From: Niebla homalea
Taxonomy: Eukaryota; Ascomycota; Lecanoromycetes; Lecanorales; Ramalinaceae
DNA length: 64,000 nt
Assembly: GCA_019925105.1 (NCBI GenBank)
Contig: JAHGAU010000008.1
Span: forward strand, 1,178,001-1,242,000
Direction of reading: 5' to 3'
The position numbers were made by a program, and so were the translations under genes. Positions 10,732-24,299 of this stretch are shown here, piece after piece (the first letter of the stretch is position 1; every line of letters starts with the position of its first letter). Under the pieces are notes generated by a model. That model made no database searches and was not told the DNA's origin. It saw nothing but the letters and a program-made list of their open reading frames with translations.

Positions 10732-12641
10732 GATTGATTGATTGATTGATTTATACTATGGGTCTAGCTAAGCTAATTCCGGCGTTCCTTAATACGCGGC
10801 CTTTTAGCCTTACTAATAACCGCAAAAACCTAACACTTATAACGTTAAAGTAAAAACCGGCGTTTATTAAGCCTTTACCCTTTATCCTTTAAGGTAAAGG
10901 ATATTAACGGCCGTTTAAAGAATAATAATTTATTTATATATTTTTTATATTTTAATTCCCTTAAAAAAATCCATAATATTACGATTATATCCTTATAAAA
11001 GTTATCCTTAAGCTCGTTATTTTTCCGTTCCTTTATATATTTATATTACTTTAATTTTACGTAATACCTTTAAATATCTTTATTAATACTTACGTATTTA
11101 ATATATACCTTTTTTATATTATTATCGCCGTTAACTTTTTTAAAGACTTTTAATAAGTATTTATTATTATATTTTTACGGTTATAAAAGATACTTTTTAA
11201 TTTATATAATTAACGTAGCCGGTTTCCGTTTTTTCTTTCTTTTTTAACCGGTAACGGGCTTTCTTTATAAGGTTTTTAATAACCTTATTTATCTTTATAG
11301 TAAAATTAAACTATAATAATAATCCGGTAAATATTATAAACTTTATGGTTACCCGGATATTTCGCTTTATAAATAATATTTAACGGTAATTATAAATATT
11401 AACTTTTATTATAAATTTTAATTTAACCTCCGTAAATAAAGGATAAGAAATAAAAATATATATAGTATTTTACTTTCTTTATTTATATTTATATTCAATA
11501 TTTATCCGATTTCCGGTATATATAATAAATAGGAAGTAAATTAAACCGTTTTTACCCGTCCGGAGTTAAATTATTAATATATTATTACCCTTTTTTATAA
11601 TATTATAATAACGGAATCATTTATTAATTATCTTTTTATTATTAAGAATTAAATAATAATAACCTTAAGGTATAAAATCTTTATATTTTCGTTAACGTTT
11701 AATTTATTTTATTATAACTTATAAAATAATTATTATAACCTTTATTCTTTAAATCCTTTTAATTTCGGTTTCTTTTACGTTTAACGGGAATTTATATATA
11801 CTTAAATTAATTTCCGGGATATTAATAAAATTAACTTTTTTCTTAATTTATTTTTATTTTATCTTAATAAAAAAAAGATAAATATCTTTAATTTATTTTT
11901 TTTAACTTAAAGCTTATTAAGATTTTAATGGATCCGTCCGTTTTTTATTATTATAATTAAATATATATATTTCTTTAATTTTACTTAAGTAATTATTTAA
12001 TTTAATAAAACCTCAATAAGTAATATAAAAACCTTAAACTTTAATATTAGGATAAAGTTTACTTTATAAGTACCGTTAATTACCCTTAAATACCGGTTTT
12101 AGACCTTTTATAATATCTAAATAAATTCTTTCTTATATCCCGGAGTACTTTTAAATATATATTAAATAACCGTAATATATATTATAATTAACTTTATTAT
12201 AGCTTAATAAATAATCCGGGTTTTTTATAACGTAATTCTTTATATCGATATAATGAAATAAGTAAGGTTTTTTTCCTATAAAGTTATTTTTTTAAACCTT
12301 TTTTATATAGTTTTTTAATTAAGCTTCTTATTTACTTAAAAATTAAAAACTTTAATATTAATATCCGGCTTTACTATAACTTTATTTAAGTTTATTATAG
12401 CGGTTATATTATATAGTTTTAACTTTTAATTATATAAATAAGCTTATATTTATATAATATAAATTAAACCCCGTAAATTCTCACTTATTAAAAATAAACC
12501 TTATAAGTTTATTTTAGTTCCAAATAATTTCTATATATAAAGGTATTATAAGCTAAGAAATAAACGTTATTAATAAAGTTTTTAATTTAAATTTTTTATT
12601 TTAACTTAATAAGTTTTTTAATTAATAAACTATTAAAGAAT

Positions 12642-12804
12642 TGTTACGTGCAAGCAGCGCAGGCACACTATAATAGGCATAGCGCAGGGGCTTAGGGCTA
12701 TATATGCTTGGCGCACCTACATAAGTAGCAACACCGTTTATAGTTGCAATCCAAATAGTTACCACTTTACCCTCAATACCTGTATTTCGTCTTTTTCCCT
12801 GATA
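12642..12804. repeat. Left terminal repeat (LTR) of the TRIM-like element
   Basis: 163 bp, starting TGTTACGTGCAAGCAGCG and ending TTTTTCCCTGATA. It retains many CpA/TpG sites (GCAGGCACAC, ATATGCTTGGCGCACC), so it is among the least RIP-mutated sequence in the window. Both copies share the block AGCTATATATGCTTGG or its GG variant. Confidence 0.8.
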
Positions 12805-13175
12805 AATAATAGCAATAGCTGAGTTCCGATTTTACTTATATCGTTATATATAAGAGGGATTATGGATATACCCTTACCGACCGGCTTAAATTGTGGTACG
12901 TAAAGCACCTAGCTATAAACTACGATTTCCAGGCACCCTTTAATGATGGACTATATACTATACGCAATATACCTATACTTAAAGTAATAAACCAGTGGAT
13001 AATACGCTCTTCTGCAGTAACTCTTTACTTTCGAAGATTTATAAATACGGTAATCAGTTATTAACCCAACCTCCGGAATTTCACTACTTATGACGAGCAA
13101 TAAAGACTTTAAATAAAGGGTTGATAAAGACGTAAGTCAGGTATAACGGGCAGAGAAGGATACTTTAAAACCCAT

Positions 13176-13345
13176 ATGCCTTACGGTCGGCATGAAGATT
13201 TCACGCTATAAGGTCGGTATAAAGACCTTATAATATTAATACGCCAAAGGGTCGGCATAAAGACCTTACCACTATATACCTTACGGTCGGCATAAAGACC
13301 TTATTATTATATGCTTTACGGTTAGTATAAAAACTATATAGGGAG
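13176..13345 (+). repeat. Tandem repeat around GGTCGGCATAAAGACC, five units
   Basis: Units starting GGTCGG (or RIP variant GGTTAG) at 13185, 13212, 13250, 13285 and 13320, spaced 27-38 bp. Each core GGTCGGCATAAAGACC is itself a small inverted repeat (GGTC...GACC), so the array could form a row of short hairpins. It lies in the interior of the TRIM-like element. Confidence 0.7.
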
Positions 13346-13717
13346 TAAGATATATTATCGCAACGGTAATAATTAAGTTATTACTTAGTCTATAGTATAT
13401 TATACTTACGGCTTAATTAATTAATCAATAAAAGTAAGAGTAAAGGACATAAGTAAGGGCAAAGACTAAAACGTATACTCCTTCGGTAAAATTACGGATA
13501 TCTCGTTTTTAAACGATTCAGCTTAAATCCAATCGCTTAATCCACGACTATTTCCCGGGTTATAATCCCGTTCGGTTCTTATTAATATTACCGTTCACCT
13601 TACCTTACTTACCAATAACCATATATTTAAACAACGTTATTTATATACTTGGGGCTTGCTCTTAGTTACCTTTATTATTAAGTTAATTAATATCTATAAT
13701 ATTTTATAATAGATGGT

Positions 13718-13740
13718 CCGACGTGGGCGTCGGCTTTTTA
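13718..13740 (+). other. GC hairpin followed by a T-run
   Basis: CCGACG and CGTCGG pair across a TGGG loop, followed at once by CTTTTTATTTTTT. It sits about 20 bp before the right terminal repeat, where a polypurine tract would be expected. The shape is that of a hairpin plus T-run, but no transcription unit is known here. Confidence 0.4.
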
Positions 13741-13755
13741 TTTTTTATAGGTACT

Positions 13756-13918
13756 TATTACGTATAAGTAGCGTAAGCATACTATAATAGGCATAACGCA
13801 GGGGCTTAAAGCTATATATGCTTGGCGCACCCATATAAGTAGCAATACCGTTCATAGTTGCAATCCAGGCAGTTACCACTCCACCCTCAATACCTGCACT
13901 TCGTCTTTTTCCCTGATA
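13756..13918. repeat. Right terminal repeat (LTR) of the TRIM-like element
   Basis: 163 bp, aligned end to end with the left repeat. The first 30 bases are more converted (TATTACGTATAAGTAGCG against TGTTACGTGCAAGCAGCG), while the last 70 bases keep more of the ancestral C (CCAGGCAG, CTGCACTTCG) than the left copy. Confidence 0.8.
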
Positions 13919-16099
13919 AGAATAAAAATAATATAAAAAAAATAAATAATCCTTAAAGAATTTCCGTTATAATAAACTTTATTAAGTTTATTTTTTATCT
14001 TAGGTTAATTAACATAATTTAATTACTTAAGAAACTTTTTATTTACTTAATTAAAAAAAGTAATATCCTTTTTTTTTAAGTTATATAATAACCTTTAATA
14101 ATTTATTTTATTAAAAGCACTTATAATATTAAAAGAAAAAAAACTTATTATATACCTTTTCCCGTAATTTTATACCGTATAAATGCCGTTAATTAATTTT
14201 TTAAGGGCTATTTTTATTAATTAACTTTTTTTTATTTTTATTTATTAATCGGGAAGAAGTCCGTAATTCTTTATATAATTATTAAGGATTTTTGTTATTA
14301 CCGTTTTTAAGGCTTTCTTTAATATATATAAAAGTATAATAAGTCTATAAGATTTTACCTTAAAATAATCTGGCTTAATAAACTTCTTAAAGATAATCGT
14401 TTTTACTTCTTTAAACTTACGTAAGTAATAATTAACGTTAAAGTATACTTAAAAAAAGTAAATAAAGATTTTCTTAAACGGTAAAATTATTATTATTAAG
14501 AATCTATTAAGAATCTTATTTAATCTTAGGGCTTTATTTTTTTTTTAATTTATTAATTACTTTAATTACTATATTTTATATTATTACCTTATTTATTAAT
14601 ATAGGGTTAAAATATATAACGTTATCGATATCGTTTAAGTTAGCTTTTAACGGAAAGGGAAAAAATACTCCTTTAAAGGCCTCGATTTTACCGTTAAAGG
14701 TATTAATTACTATATTATTGGGTTTCTTAAGGGACGGGAATTTAAGGATAAACTTTAATTTCTTATTGTATTTTTTATTATACTTTATTAACTTTTAAAC
14801 CCTATAAAGTAAAACCGTTAAGTTATATATTATAAATTAAAAGTATATTTTTTATTTTTTTTTAATAATTTTCTTTTTTTCCTTTTAAATAACCTTTAAT
14901 TAATTAAGTATCTTTTAAATTTTATACTTAAAAGCTTACTTAATTAACCTTTTTACTTTTACGGTCGTAATTATATATCCTTCGTTTTAATAAGTTTTAA
15001 TTCTTTAAGAAAGTTTTATTATTAAATTAGTTTTATTAATTATTTTATTTAATACCTTTATTTTTTACTTTATAAAAAAATCGATTTAATCTTTATTATT
15101 TAATTAAGGGAAATCCGTAAATTATATTATTATTTCCTCCGTTTTTATATAAACCTTTATTTTTTTAACCGTTTTTTACGCTTTCTTTATTGGTGGTAAT
15201 AAGGTTATATTAATAGTTTAATTCAGGGTTATTTATATCGGTATATAATTTAAATTATATTTTAAGTCCTCTTACGGTTTATATATTATAACCGCGTTAA
15301 TAACCTTTTTTATATTAAAGGTTAAATTAATTATTATTTTAAACTTATAACCCTTTTACGTAATAATCTTTTATAATATTAATAATAAGAAATTAACTTA
15401 AGCAATAATTATTAATAGGTTATTTAATTTAATATAATTTATTATACGCTTTTCTTTATTTTATATATAATAATATAAATTAAAGTCTTTAAGTAATATA
15501 TATTTACTTAAAATAATTAAAACCTCTTTAAATAATAATATTATAAAAAGTTTTTCTTTATTAACCGGCGGCGGGTTATATACGTTATAAATATTAAGGT
15601 CGTTTTTTAAGTCCTTTTTTTTTATAATATAGAATATATAAAGGTTTCTATTATAATAAGTAATATCTTAATTATTTATATTAAGTTACTTATTTATAAA
15701 GAAGTATATTCTGGTTATTTTATCCCCTTTAAAGGTTAAATAAAACCTTTCTTTTAAATTAATAATTAAATATATATATAAGTTACATAATAATTCCTAT
15801 ATTATTATAACGTTAATATCCTTAACTTTTTAAATTTAAATATTAATATTATTATTTTAATTCCTTTATTATAAACGTTATATTATATTATTCTTAAAAA
15901 TATTAATATATTATATATTAACCTTTATAAAAGCTCTTTTTTTTTATATCCGTTTAAATTATAAACTTCCTATTAAAGTTAAACGTTTTTAATTTAATAT
16001 TTTCTTAATTATTATTAAAAACGTAGGACGGCCGGCCCTTAAGGTTAGGATTATAAAAAGCTTTCTTTTTTTTTTTACTTTATCCGTTACCGTTATTTA

Positions 16100-17812
16100 T
16101 CCTTTATTATTTAATTAATTAAGCTTACGTTTTAAGGCTATTTTTAATTAATCCGTTAAATTAATTTTATACGTATTATACCGTTAGATTTTTACGGTTA
16201 TTTAAGTTTCTTTATATTTAATCTCCTTAACTTTTATTATATACTTAAAATCTTATATTAAGTATCTTTTTTTTATTATATATAATATATTTAAGCGTAT
16301 TTTTATAAATTTCTTAATTATTAACTTTATATATTTATAAGTATTATAGTTTTTAATATAAACCATATATTTTATAATATTAAAATACTTTATAATAATA
16401 TATTTATAACCTTAATACTTAAAATATTAATAAATATTAACCGCTTTATTTTATAGCCGAATTATTTTAAGAAATCCCCTTTAATAATCCTTTTATTTAA
16501 GACGTTATTATATATCTTTATTAACGTTACGCTTAATATAATAATAAAGTACCTTTTTACGCATTTTAAAAAGTTAGGTTTTTTCATTATTAATAAAAGT
16601 TTATAGTTAATGATCTTAAGCTTTAAGTAAAAAACCGTATTCTCCTTTTTTATACTCCTTTAAGTAACCTTTTTCTCGGTTTTTTTGAAATATAAAAGGT
16701 ATATCTTATTTATTATAACGGTAAATAATTGCCTTAAAACTTTAACCGATTTATATTTTCTTTTATTAACTTAAGCCTTAAACCTTTTTAAGTTTTTTTT
16801 CGTTTTTAATAACGTTATATTAAGGAGGATATTTTTACTTTATAATTTACGTACCGCAATAATCTATTTTATTAATGGTTCCGTTATTATTTTAAAAGCC
16901 TTTATTAACTATAATAGGTTTACCTTTATAGTTACGTTTTTCTTTTCGTTATTAAATAAATAAACCGTTATTATTCTCGCTTTCTTTAATACGGCCGCTT
17001 TTTCTTCCGCTATCCTTTTATTTTTTATTATAAGTACCCCTTTATTATCCTTATTACTTAACTTTTTCTCGTTTAAAAGGTTATTACCTTTATATTTTCG
17101 CCTTATATACTTAACCTTAAACCGCCGTTTTTACTTTTTATTAACGCCTTTATTACCGTTCCTTAAAAGCCTTATAGCTGTTCCGTTTCCCCTAGTTTTA
17201 TCCTTATTTTTATATAAAAATCCCTTATGCTTTTTAACTTAATCCATAATATCGGCTAGGTTTTTAACGTAATATTTTTTTATTTTATTATAAAAAGTCC
17301 TTTTAAGGCCTTTACCGTTTCCTTTACCGCTTTTTAATTTTTATTTACCGGGTAATATACCGTCTCCGCCCCTTACCTTTAATCTTTTAAGGTCTTATCC
17401 TCCTTATTAACCTTATTTCCTTTTTATATATCTTTAATAATACTTTTACCGCGGTCTTCCTGCCCCTTCCCCCGTCCGTATCCCTCGTTATTAATACCGT
17501 ATCGGCCTTTTTACCCCCTTATTTACCTATTATTTCCGTATTATTATTATACGTTTTACGCGTTTTAATATACGTATTTTATTAACCTTAATTCCTTTAT
17601 TTATTTTAAGCGTTATCCGGCTTATTATTATTATATTACCCGTATATATCGTCGCCGTTTCTATTAATATAAGTTATTTACCCGTTTATTATTTTATTTT
17701 TAATTATTACGTTACTTTTATTTATTATACTTAATACACTTTCTTTATTATTACGAGAGCTATACGTATACGTATCGTTTTGGACCTCTGGGGTCCCTTT
17801 GTTCGTCGCCAT
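16100..17812 (-). pseudogene. LINE B ORF1 (gag-like), RIP-killed
   Basis: Starts at CAT 17810-17812 with the shared MATNKGTPEVQNDTYTYS beginning and continues across the empty hAT site near 17705-17725. Stops appear soon after the first 20-30 codons. The 3' limit is taken from collinearity with copy A. ORF1 of this family is an RNA-binding gag-like protein with CCHC knuckles. Confidence 0.7.
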
Positions 17813-17841
17813 CTCTAATATATTATAATTCATTTAAAATC

Positions 17842-20265
17842 AAGCTTTTTATTTATTTTATTAAAAAGGATAAAAAAAATTTCCTCTTTAAGTTATATAA
17901 TAATTTTTAATAATTTATTTTATTAAAAACTCTTATAATATTAAGAAAAAAAAGACTTATAATATATTTCTTCCTATAACCTTATACCGTATATATGCCG
18001 TTAATTAATTTTTTAAGGGCCGTTTCCGTTAACCGACCTTTCCTTATTTTTTTTATTAATCGGGGAGAAGTTTATAACTCTTTATATAATTATTAAGGAT
18101 CTTTATTATTACTATTTTTAAGGTTTTTTTTAATATATAAAAAAGTATAACTAACCTATAAACCTTTATTTTAAAGTAATTTAACTTTATTAACTTCTTA
18201 AGGATAATCGTTTTTACTTCCTTAAACTTACGTAGGTAATAATTAACGTTAAAATATACTTAAAATAAATAAGTAAAAATATTCTTGAATAATAAGGTTA
18301 TTATTAATAAAAATTTATTAAAGATTTTATTTAATTTTAAAGCTTTATTTTCCTTTAAGTTATTAATTACTTTAATTATTATATTTTATATTATTATTTT
18401 ATTTATTAATATAGGGTCGGAATATATAATATTTTTAATATCGCTTAAGTTAACTTTTAACGGATGTAGAAAGAACGTTTTTGAAGGGCCTTAATTTTAT
18501 CGTTAAAAATATTAATTATTATACCGTTTTATTTTTTAAAGAATAAAAATTTAAAAATAAACTTTAATTTCTTATTTTATTTTTTATTATATTCTATTAG
18601 CTTTTAAACTTTACGGGATAAAACGGTTAAATTATATACTATTAACCGGAAATATATTTACTTAATTTTTTTAATAATTCTTTCTTTTATCTTTTAAGCT
18701 TTTTTTAATTATATAAATATCTTTTTATTCTTATATTAAGTAACCCGTTTAATTAGTTTTTTCGCTTTTATAATTATAATTATATATTTTTTATTTTAAT
18801 AAGTTTTAACTTTTTAAAAAAACTTTATTATTAAGACTGTTTTTTTGATTATTTTATTTAATATACTTATTATTTATTTTATAAAAAAATCGATTTATTC
18901 TTTATTATTTAACCGTAAAAGGTCCGTAAACCGGGCTATTATTTCTCCCGCCTTTATATATACCTTAGTTTCCTTAACCGTTTTTTATACTTTTTTTATT
19001 AATAATAATAAAGTTACGTTAATAATCCAGTTTAAAATTATTTATATTAATATATAATCCGAGTTATATTTTAAGTCTTTATAAGGCCTATATATTATTA
19101 CCGTATTAATAATCCTTTCCGTATTAAAGGTTAGGTTAATCGTTATTTTAAATTTACGATCTTTTTATATAATAATCCTTTATAATATTAAAAATAATAA
19201 ATTAACCCACGTAATAATTATTAATAAGTCCTCCGATTTAATATAACTTATTATACCTCCTTTTTTATTTTATATATAATAATATAGGTTAAAGTCCCTT
19301 AATAATATATACTCTTTTAATATAAATAAAATATTTTTAAATAACGGTATTATAAAAGGCTTTTTCTTATTAAGTAGCGGTAAATTATATATATTATAAA
19401 TATTAAAATCCTTTTTTAAGTTTCTTTTTTTAATAATAAAGAGTATATATAAATTTTTATTATAATAATTAACGTCTTAATTATTTAGGTTAAGCTTTTT
19501 ATTTATAAAAAGGTATATTTAAATCGTTTTATCCCTTTTAAAGGTTAAATAAAACCTATCCTCTAAATTAATAAACGAATATATATATAAATTATATAAT
19601 AATTCCTATATTATTATAACGTTAACGTCCTTTATTTCTTTAAATTTAAATATTAATAATATTATTCTAATTACTTCATTACGGACGTTATATTATATTA
19701 TCCTTAAGAATATTAATATATTACTTATTAACTTCTATAAGGACTCTTTTTTAAACGTCCGTTTAAATTATAGGCTTCTCGTTAAAACCGAATATCTTTT
19801 AACTTAATACTTTTTAAATATTATTATTAACTTAAAACGGCCAACTTTTAAAACCAGTATTATAAAGAGCTTCCTCTTTTTTACTTTATCCATTATTTTC
19901 TTTTACTTTTCTTTATCCGGTTAATTTAATTCGCGTTTTAAGATTATTTTTAATTACCCCGATAACCTTAATTTATATAAATTATAATATTAAACCTTAA
20001 TTATAATCTTTATTTCTTTTTATTAAATTTTTTTAATTTTAATAACGTATTTAAATTCATAAGTTAAATAATTATCCTTATTATATATAATATATTTTAA
20101 GGCGTTCTTTATTTAACTTTTTATTATTAAGTTTATATACTTATAAGTATTATAATTTTTAACGTATATTATATACTTTATTTTATTTAAGTATTTTATA
20201 ATAATATATTTATACCCTTAATATTTAAAGTATTAATAAATATCTACCGTTTTATCTTATAATTT
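17842..20265 (-). mobile_element. LINE copy I, part 2 of 3 (ORF2 5' half and ORF1 3' end)
   Basis: Collinear with copy B from about 14035 to 16455 (AAGTTATATAATAA, AACTTAATAT and similar blocks). It begins at the right target duplication of copy B and ends at the left duplication of copy C (ATCTTATAATTT, 20254-20265). Open stretches on the plus strand at 18285-18494 and 18845-19057 are antisense artefacts. It is heavily RIP-mutated with no usable frame. Confidence 0.8.
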
Positions 20266-20399
20266 GATTAATTGATTGATTGATTTATACTACGGATCTA
20301 GCTAGGCTAATTCCGGCGTTCCTTAATACTCGGCTATTTAACCTTATTAATAACCGTAAAAACCCGATATTTATTATATTAGGAATAAAAACCGGTATC

Positions 20400-23300
20400 T
20401 ACCCAGCCTTTATTCTTGTCTTAAAGGTTAAGAGTATTTATGGTTATTTAGAAAGTAAGAATTTATTTATACGTTTTTTTTAAGAAAACCTATAATATTA
20501 TAATTAAATTTACTTAAAGGTTACCTTTAAACTTATTATTCTTCCGTTACTTTACGGGTCTATTTAATATTAAAATTTTAAAGTTCTAATTATATTATTA
20601 AATATCCTTACCAATATATAGGCTATTATTACCTTATTTATATAACTTTATTAACCGATATAATATTATTTTTTATACCGCTCCGGTATTTATAGCCCCT
20701 TTAACCCCTTATTAAATATAGTTTTTTTACCGTTACTTTTTACCCTTAAGTTAACGGCGAGGTTTCTTAATTAGGTTTTTAACCATTTTATTTATTTCCT
20801 TAACTAGGCTGAATTATAATAATAAGCCCGTAATTATTATAAATTTAATAGCCGCTTTAATACCTTTTTTATTAATAAGTATTTAACGATAATTATTAAT
20901 CTTTACCTTTTTAATTAACCTTAATTTAAGCTCCTTAAATAATAAATAAGAGATTAATATATATACGGTATTTTACTTCCGTTATCTATATTTATAATTA
21001 ACGTTAATCCGGTTACCGGTATATATAATAAAGAATTAAGCCGTTTTTACTTATCTAGAGTTAAATTATTAATGCGTTATTATTTTTCCTTATAATCCTA
21101 TAACGCTAAAAATGCTTATTAATAACTTTATCGTTATCCAGAGCCGGGTATTATTATTTTTAAAGGATTAATTCTTTATATTTATATTAATATTTTATTT
21201 ATTTCTTTTTAATTTATAGGGTAATTACCGTTAACTTTACTTTTATAACTTTCTTTTTTTCCGCCGCTTTTACTTTAAGTAAGAATCCGTATACTTTTAC
21301 GTTAACTTTTTAAACGTAAGTTAAATTAACCTTTTCTTAACTTACTTTAATTTAACTTCCGTAAAAAAGATAAATACCGCTTTTTTATGCCTTTTTATCC
21401 GCGGTTTTTTATAGTTTTAATAAATACGTTTATTTCCTATTAACGTAATTAAGTTTATACCTTTTTTAAACTTCGCTTAAATAACTATTTAATTAAAAGC
21501 CAGTTTTATTAATAATATAAAAACCTCGGATTTTAATACCGGGACGGAGTTACTTTATATACTTTACTTATTATTCTTAAGTATTAATTTTAAACCTTTT
21601 ATAATTACCGGACGGGCTTTTTCCTATATTTAAGCGTACTTTTAAGTACGTATTAAATAATTATTACGTACGTTATTATAAGCTTTATAACCATTTAATA
21701 AACGGTTTTAACCTTCTATAAAATAGCTTTTTATATTAACGTTATAAAATAAATAAGGCTTTTTTCCTATAAAACTATCTTTTTTAAACCTTTTTTATAT
21801 AATCCTTTTAATTTAATTTCTTATTAATTTATAAGTTAAGTACCTTAATATTAGCCTCCGGTTTTACCGTTATATTATTTAAGTTTATTATAGCTATTAT
21901 ATTATATAGCTTTAAGCTCCTTATTATATAAATGAATTTATATTTATACGGGGCGAATTAAACCTTATATATCTTTATTTATCGTAAATAGACTTTATAA
22001 GTTTATTTTAACTTTAAATAATTTATATAAATAAACGTATTATAAGCTAAAAGGTAAATATTATTAATAAAGCCTTTTATTTAAATCTTTTATTTTAACT
22101 TTATTAAGTTTTTAATAAGTAAGCTATTAAAGAATAAGAATAAGATTAAGGAAATAATTAATCTTTAAAAAATCCTTATTATTGCGGGCTTTATCGTATT
22201 TATTTTTTATCTTAAGTTAATTAACGTTACTCGGTTATTTAAGAAACTTTTTATTTAATTTATAAAAAAAGATAAAACCTTTTTTTTCTATAAATTATAT
22301 AATAACCTTTAATAATTTATTTTATTAAATGCCTTTATAATATTTAAAGAAAGAAAACTTACGACGTATTTCTTCCTATAGTTTTATACCGTATATATAC
22401 TATTAATTAAGCCTTTAAAAGCCGTCTTTATTAATTATCCTTTTTTTACCTTTATTTATTAATTAAAGAATAACCTATATTCTTTTACGTAATTACTTAA
22501 GATCTTTATAATTATTATTTTTAAAGTTTTCTTTAGCGTATAAAGGAGTATTATAAGTTTATATAACTTTATTTTTAAGTAATTTAATTTAACCGGCTTT
22601 TTAAGGATAATTATTTTAGCCTCTTTAAATTTACGGGGGTAATAACTTATATTAAGGTAGGCTTAAAATAAATAAGTAAAAACCTTTTTAAATAACGATA
22701 TTACTATAAATAGGAACTTATTTAATATACCGTTAAGTCTGGGGGTTTTATTTTTTTAATTTATTAATCGTTTTAATTATTATCTTTTAAGTTATTATTT
22801 TATTTATTATTATTAATTTAGGATATATAGTATTATCGATATTTATTAAATTAACTTCCGGTAATAAGAGAAAAAACGCCTTTTTAAGGGCCTTAATTTT
22901 ACCGTTAAAGGTATCCGTTATTATACCGTTTAATCTTTTTAAAGGTAAAAACTTAAAAATAAATTTAAGTTTTTTACTTTATTTTTACTATATTTTATTA
23001 ACTTTTAAATATTATAAAGGGAAACCGTTAAGTTATATATTATAGCCCGGAAATATATTTATTTAACCTTCCGGATAATTCTCCTTTTTTTCCTTTTAAG
23101 CTTTTTTTAACCGCTATAATATTTCTTAGTTTTTATATTTAATAATTTACTTTATAAGCGCTTTTACCTTTATAATCGCTTTTATATATTCCTTATTTTA
23201 ATAAGTTTTAACTTTTTAAATAGCTTTATTATTAAGATTATTACGTTAATTATTTCGTTTAAAATTTTTATTACCCGTATTATAAAATGGTTAATTTATT

Positions 23301-24290
23301 CCTTATTATTAAGTTAAAGAAGCTTTATTAATTAAGATATTATTTTTATTATTTTTATAAATATTTTAATTTCCTTAATTATCTTTTATATTTATTTAAA
23401 TAATAAAAACGGAGTTATATTGACGGACTAATTTAAGGTCATTTATATCGGGACGTAATTTAAACCGTATTTTAAGTTTTCTCGGGGTCTATATATTATA
23501 ATTAAATTAATAATATTTTCTAAGTTAAATATTAAGTTAATTATAGTTTTAAGTTTACGGCTTTCTTATATAATAGTTTTTTTAACGTTAATAACGTAAA
23601 ATTAAACTATATAATAATTATTAATAACTTTTTAAATTTAATATAGTTAATTATATAATTTTCTTTATTTTATTAAGTATAATAAAAATTAAAGTCTTTT
23701 ATTAAGAAATACTTATTAAATACGGTTATAATATTTTTAAATAACGGGATTATAAAGGATCCCTTCTTATTAACCGGTGGCGGATTATACGTATTATAAA
23801 TATTTAAGTTACCCTTAATAACCTTTTTTTATACGATCCGGAGTATATATAGGTTCTTTCCGTAATAAATAACGTTTTAGTTATTTATATTTAACCTTTT
23901 ATTAATAAAGAAGTACGTTTATATTATTTTATTACCTTTAAAAATTAAATAAAAACTATTTTCCGGGTTAATTAAAGAATAAATATATAAATTATATAAT
24001 AACTTTTATATCGCTATAATATCGATATCCTTTATTTCCTTAAATCTAAATATCGGTATTATAATTTTAACTATTTTCCGCGTACGTTATATTATATTAT
24101 TTTTAAAAGCGTAAATATATTAAATATTAACGTCCGTTAAGCTTTTTTATTAACTTTTATTTATATAAACAGTTTCTTTTTAAGGTTAAGCATTATTTAT
24201 CTTAATCTTTTTATTATAATAATAATCCCGGTTAAACGGTTAACTTTAAAGGTTAATATTATTATAAGCTTTCTCTTTTTACGTTATTAA
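20400..24290 (-). pseudogene. LINE C ORF2 (endonuclease-RT), RIP-killed
   Basis: Same order as in copy A read on the minus strand, with the RT catalytic pair converted to Asn-Asn at 22060-22071. Pervasive TAA/TAG stops. The plus-strand frame at 20280-20483 is antisense to its 3' end and is not a gene. The ends are approximate. Confidence 0.65.
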
Positions 24291-24299
24291 TTACTGCGT

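Larger units (their letters stand above)
12642..13918. mobile_element. Terminal-repeat retrotransposon in miniature (TRIM-like), 1277 bp
   Basis: Two 163-bp direct terminal repeats (12642-12804 and 13756-13918) bracket a 951-bp interior. A perfect 5-bp target duplication AGAAT flanks it (12637-12641 and 13919-13923), and LINE copy F shows the empty site near 38955 (AAAGAATAAGAATAATAT). The left repeat begins TGTTACGTGC; both end CTGATA, consistent with TG...CA ends with the last C converted. The differences between the two repeats that I compared are all C/T or G/A transitions, more of them in the right copy on its left side. The interior has no coding capacity but holds a tandem repeat and a GC hairpin. 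Such elements rely on proteins from autonomous LTR retrotransposons. Confidence 0.8.
10880..16090 (-). pseudogene. LINE B ORF2 (endonuclease-RT), RIP-killed and interrupted
   Basis: Collinear with ORF2 of copy A. The catalytic block at 12566-12577 reads FINN on the minus strand in place of F-V-D-D. The frame is also broken by the terminal-repeat element at 12642-13918, just upstream of that block in the element's sense. Stop codons from CpA conversion are spread throughout. Its role and domain order match copy A. The ends are approximate and taken from collinearity with A. Confidence 0.7.
10732..17841 (-). mobile_element. LINE copy B, full length, carrying a terminal-repeat element
   Basis: Minus-strand element with a (GATT)n tail at 10732-10751 and ORF1 start at 17810-17812 (CAT), followed by a 29-nt 5' UTR. 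It is flanked by the 12-bp duplication AAGCTTTTTATT. It inserted into copy I, which resumes on the other side. Excluding the 1.28-kb insertion at 12642-13918, it is about 5.8 kb. The last 80 bases at the 5' end keep CTGGGG and TTTGTTCG, so RIP weakens there. It belongs to the same subfamily as A. Confidence 0.9.

Noticed and set aside
20280..20483. 67-codon plus-strand frame at the LINE C 3' end
   Set aside because: It is antisense to the conserved LINE 3' UTR; a matching antisense frame occurs at 47927-48130 in copy G for the same reason.
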